A stretch of 64,000 bases of DNA from Hymenolepis diminuta (lineage: Eukaryota > Platyhelminthes > Cestoda > Cyclophyllidea > Hymenolepididae). Both the position numbers and the translations under genes were made by a program. The stretch covers positions 1,150,723 to 1,214,722 of the forward strand of contig CAADRB010000024.1 of assembly GCA_900708905.1 (NCBI GenBank), written 5' to 3'. Positions 61,401 to 64,000 of the stretch are shown in pieces. Within the stretch, counting starts at the first letter, position 1. The number at the start of each line of letters is the position of its first letter. Below the pieces are notes generated by a model, which saw only the letters and a list, made by a program, of their open reading frames with translations, did not search any database and was not told the origin of the DNA.

Positions 61401-64000
61401 GGGGAAATAAGTCAATTCTTCTGATTTTGGTCGAACTATAAGATAGTGGTTATTGAGTCACTATTTAATGAATGTCTGCATGTTGTATCCATCGAGCATA
61501 GCCACTTATATCGAATTGACGCATATTTCCACATCAAGATTGGCTGCTTGAGTTTTGGGGTTTGTAACACCTAATAAATGGCGTGCAATATATTCGAGCT
61601 TTAACTCTATGAACTATATGCGTAGTAATTTTTGTTACTAAGGCTTAACTGAAGTTTTTGAAATGCCTATGCGCCAAAGTGAAACAAACAAAGTCTTCAC
61701 GTGCATCCTTGGCCGCCGCGATCATTATTAACAAGGTATATTGGATTTCCTGAACTAGTAACTCCAATATAACAATAACACGATATTAATGAATTGAACA
61801 AACAATAAATTATAGAAAGTCTATCCTACGGATTTGTGATAATAGGTCTCTAGCTAGATAAGTTGGTAAATAAAAAAGACAAACCTGAAAAGGAAGATAG
61901 ACGTCCCAATAGAAGACAGTTGCGAATGCATATGATGTTCTAAAACTGTCCACTAGGTACCACATAGGGACTTTATACTTTCTCATAATTTTGCACGTTC
62001 CTCTCCATTTTGTCTTTGATAAATGCGGTACGAAGGTCATCCCCATTAATCATTAATTACGGAAAGTGAAAAAGCGTTGAACTAGAAATATAGGTAGATA
62101 TTAAAGTTAGGACAGCCGATTCATCTTCCCGCTCTTTTCCACTGTTGATCAACTGGGCCCGTATTAAATACCATTGCCATCATGACTTTGCTATCGACTT
62201 CTTTAATTTCACCTTTGGAGACACAAACAATTTTATCGCTANNNNNNNNNNNNNNNNNNNNNNNNNNNNNNNNNNNNNNNNNNNNNNNNNNTGTCTAAGT
62301 CATTACTAAGCCTTGGGATCTAACTTATCTCCTCCTCACAGTGACACATAATTCTGTGGTAAGAACATCTTGTATCCTCAAGTGGTTTATTTTAATTCGC
62401 GAAACTAGTTAATTGATAGATCTCGAATGCGGTGATGCCAATTTCACCATAGCTATGTCCTTTTCCTTTGAAACAATATAAAATCCTCTTTATTCAAACC
62501 TACCAACCAAACAGTTTCCGGTTCCTACGCTTGTTCTTCTCTCTCTCCCATCACTCACCACCTTACTCTCTCGAATCGTTATCGTGGTTTGTCCAATAAA
62601 ATTTTGGTCTATACTGTTGTGCTCTACTTTTAGAACTGTTGATTGTTGTTGTTATTGTTGATAACTGTCATCTCTAGCGGCTACTCCTGCAACATATTTT
62701 GTCTTTGTGCTCACCTTTATTATGGTAAAAATCGTGTTCTGTTTATTGAGCCTTTACTGCCTAACAAATCACCTTCTCTGGTGTTAGTTAGATCTAAATT
62801 ATTGTTCATTCAAAACGAAAACGTGTCTTGAAATTATAATCAGGTATTAGAACACAATAGTAATCTCATGAATCTGGATTTTAATTTTTCTTATTTCCCA
62901 TCCATGCCAACTCATTTTGCCATCTTAATATGAAGTCAGAGTTTTTCGACGACATTTCTTAAAGTTGCATTTTCTTCAATAAGTGACCTTTACGATGCCG
63001 ATGATCATCGTTGCCGCCCTTAAATGATAGACAGATGTCATTCATGTCTGTAACCTTAATCACAACTCAAAATTATTTCACCTGCATACAAATAGAATTA
63101 CTTAGTTTTAAAACAAGCTAGGTCAAGGAAACAGTTGAATCTCCCAATTAAGCCAATCTTCACCACGCTGAAATGTGGGGAAGTGATGTTCAATGGATGC
63201 GACATTATTCATTCAGACGTCCACCATCGAATCGTTCTAAAATTGGTACTCACAACAGTTAAGATTACGTTTAATAAATAAGGCGTCAGTTTTGACTTAA
63301 GATAAAGTTATGAGTATTGCATGCATTAAACATTGAGTTAGTATCGTGGAGCTTGTCTGGTGAGAAACTCGATTTTTGTCAATCTTTTATTGGTCAGACT
63401 TGGCCAGTTTGGATCGCCATTTTTTGCTCATTGAATCTAGGAAATAGGAAAATAATAGGATATTGGATATAGGAAATATTAATTCAGTCACATATAAGCT
63501 TTGAAGCAAGGATTCCGATTATTATAGATCACTTCAAGTGATTGCAAGATCGTTCTATCTGCTGAGTCAAAGGTCATCATATAGTAAACAATATGAACAT
63601 ATGGCACTGATTAATATTACTCTGTTAAAAGACAGTGAAATGCAAAGTTCTCATAAGACGATCCCTGGATTACTATATTTGTCTTGTCAAGTATAGGAAA
63701 AGCGTCCCTCTTCAAAGAATTTTGACTTTATCGCTATTATTGGGCTTGTGAGATTTTGATTAGTGATTTAAACATTATCTCTGGATTACTTCAAATTGAT
63801 TTTTTCTAAATTTCAGATCATACTTGAAATCAACACCACTCAAAAGGAGGAGAGCGCAGCACCGAATACCTCCACAATCGCACTTTGCAAACCGACAGGC
63901 TTCAAAAATTCTGATCGTCTCGATATTAATGCGATGAATGCAGCGGGTGAGACGTGTCTTCATTTGGCTATCCACAACACCGTTATATCTGAGGCAATCG
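55483..64000 (+). CDS. PLA2G6: Calcium-independent phospholipase A2 group VI (iPLA2-beta) N-terminal part; cut by window end
   Basis: Five exons join in phase: 55483-55595, 55637-55762, 55802-56029, 58853-59036 and 63817-64000 (continuing), giving 278 residues so far. iPLA2-beta hydrolyses the sn-2 acyl chain of membrane phospholipids without calcium. Its N-terminal region and ankyrin repeats precede a patatin-like catalytic domain, which is beyond the window here. Matches to the family: SLFRFQGDVNEGLVLF, then SRRNPKWTLAHLAAAMDFAE, which parallels the human segment just before the ankyrin repeats. The first ankyrin repeat reads DTGETPLHVAVKAESAKTVQ, the next DHAGNTILHSAV, and exon 5 holds NAAGETCLHLAIHN. 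Residues 1-36 (MSRLGTFVTNFVKTALY...) resemble the amphipathic N terminus. The catalytic GTSTG motif cannot be checked. Introns are 41, 39, 2823 and 4780 nt. Confidence 0.85.
56030..58852. other. PLA2G6 intron 3, no gene seen
   Basis: A 2.8-kb A/T-rich intron between the N-terminal exons and the first ankyrin exon. No exon-like frame, known repeat or RNA gene was recognised. Confidence 0.4.
61885..62046 (-). other. Exon-like open frame antisense to PLA2G6 intron 4
   Basis: From an ATG at 62046 the minus strand reads 54 codons (start MGMTFVPHLSKTKWRGTCKI) to a donor-like CAG|GTTTGT at 61885/61884. The composition is protein-like (Trp, Tyr and basic residues mixed). No homologue is recognised and no partner exon was found, so it may be chance or a decayed element fragment. 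Confidence 0.2.
62242..62291. other. Assembly gap (50 N)
   Basis: Fifty consecutive undetermined bases inside PLA2G6 intron 4. A round gap of 50 suggests a scaffold placeholder, so true length is unknown. Confidence 0.95.

Larger units (their letters stand above)
59037..63816. other. PLA2G6 intron 4, with assembly gap and one antisense exon-like frame
   Basis: A 4.8-kb intron containing the 50-base gap at 62242-62291 and a minus-strand exon-like frame at 61885-62046. The rest is A/T-rich. Since a gap lies inside, an extra ankyrin exon in the unsequenced bases cannot be excluded, although the phase of exons 4 and 5 already agrees. Confidence 0.4.

Noticed and set aside
1..64000. Bacterial features (operons, Shine-Dalgarno sites, CRISPR, insertion sequences)
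   Set aside because: The genes have spliceosomal introns and animal domain architectures; no prokaryotic signal was seen.

Overview
This is nuclear DNA from a eukaryote, most likely a parasitic flatworm (Platyhelminthes, Neodermata). The sequence is AT-rich. Its genes are split by GT-AG introns, and the first introns of four of the five genes are only 30-41 nt long, with later introns growing to kilobases. That pattern was described for schistosomes. A decayed Ty3/gypsy element and a decayed Tc1/mariner element of types common in flatworms support the placement. The species cannot be fixed from the sequence. There is no operon, CRISPR array, rRNA gene or intact tRNA gene.

Five protein genes were reconstructed by joining exons in compatible phase. 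(1) Positions 1-7553, minus strand: Virilizer/VIRMA, the large scaffold of the m6A mRNA methyltransferase complex; its 3' end runs off the window. (2) 12369-22436, minus strand: an ATMIN/ASCIZ-like protein of 606 aa with four zinc fingers and C-terminal TQT motifs that suggest dynein light chain (LC8) binding. (3) 23008-30215, plus strand: a 657-aa alpha-helical protein that aligns collinearly with glomulin, a cullin-RING ligase regulator. (4) 31729-53383, minus strand: a 1198-aa RhoGEF-domain protein, with a DH domain split by an insertion and no PH domain seen. (5) 55483-64000, plus strand: the N-terminal part of a group VI calcium-independent phospholipase A2 (PLA2G6/iPLA2-beta), running off the right edge.

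Layout: VIRMA and the ATMIN-like gene lie in tandem on the minus strand, separated by a decayed gypsy element (about 9.58-12.1 kb). The ATMIN-like and glomulin-like genes are head to head, with 571 bp between start codons. The glomulin-like and RhoGEF genes converge. The RhoGEF and PLA2G6 genes are head to head across 2.1 kb. A mariner relic sits in the 6.2-kb last intron of the ATMIN-like gene. LTR-like fragments, tRNA-like SINE remnants and a dispersed A/T-rich repeat lie in introns and spacers.

The five genes serve different processes (RNA methylation, transcription, ubiquitin ligase control, Rho signalling, phospholipid hydrolysis) and show no shared pathway. I found no convincing new multi-gene system. 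The points most worth checking are the intron-length gradient with splice-acceptor-like sites next to every start codon, the interrupted DH domain, and an LTR family recognised by a conserved motif at fixed spacing.
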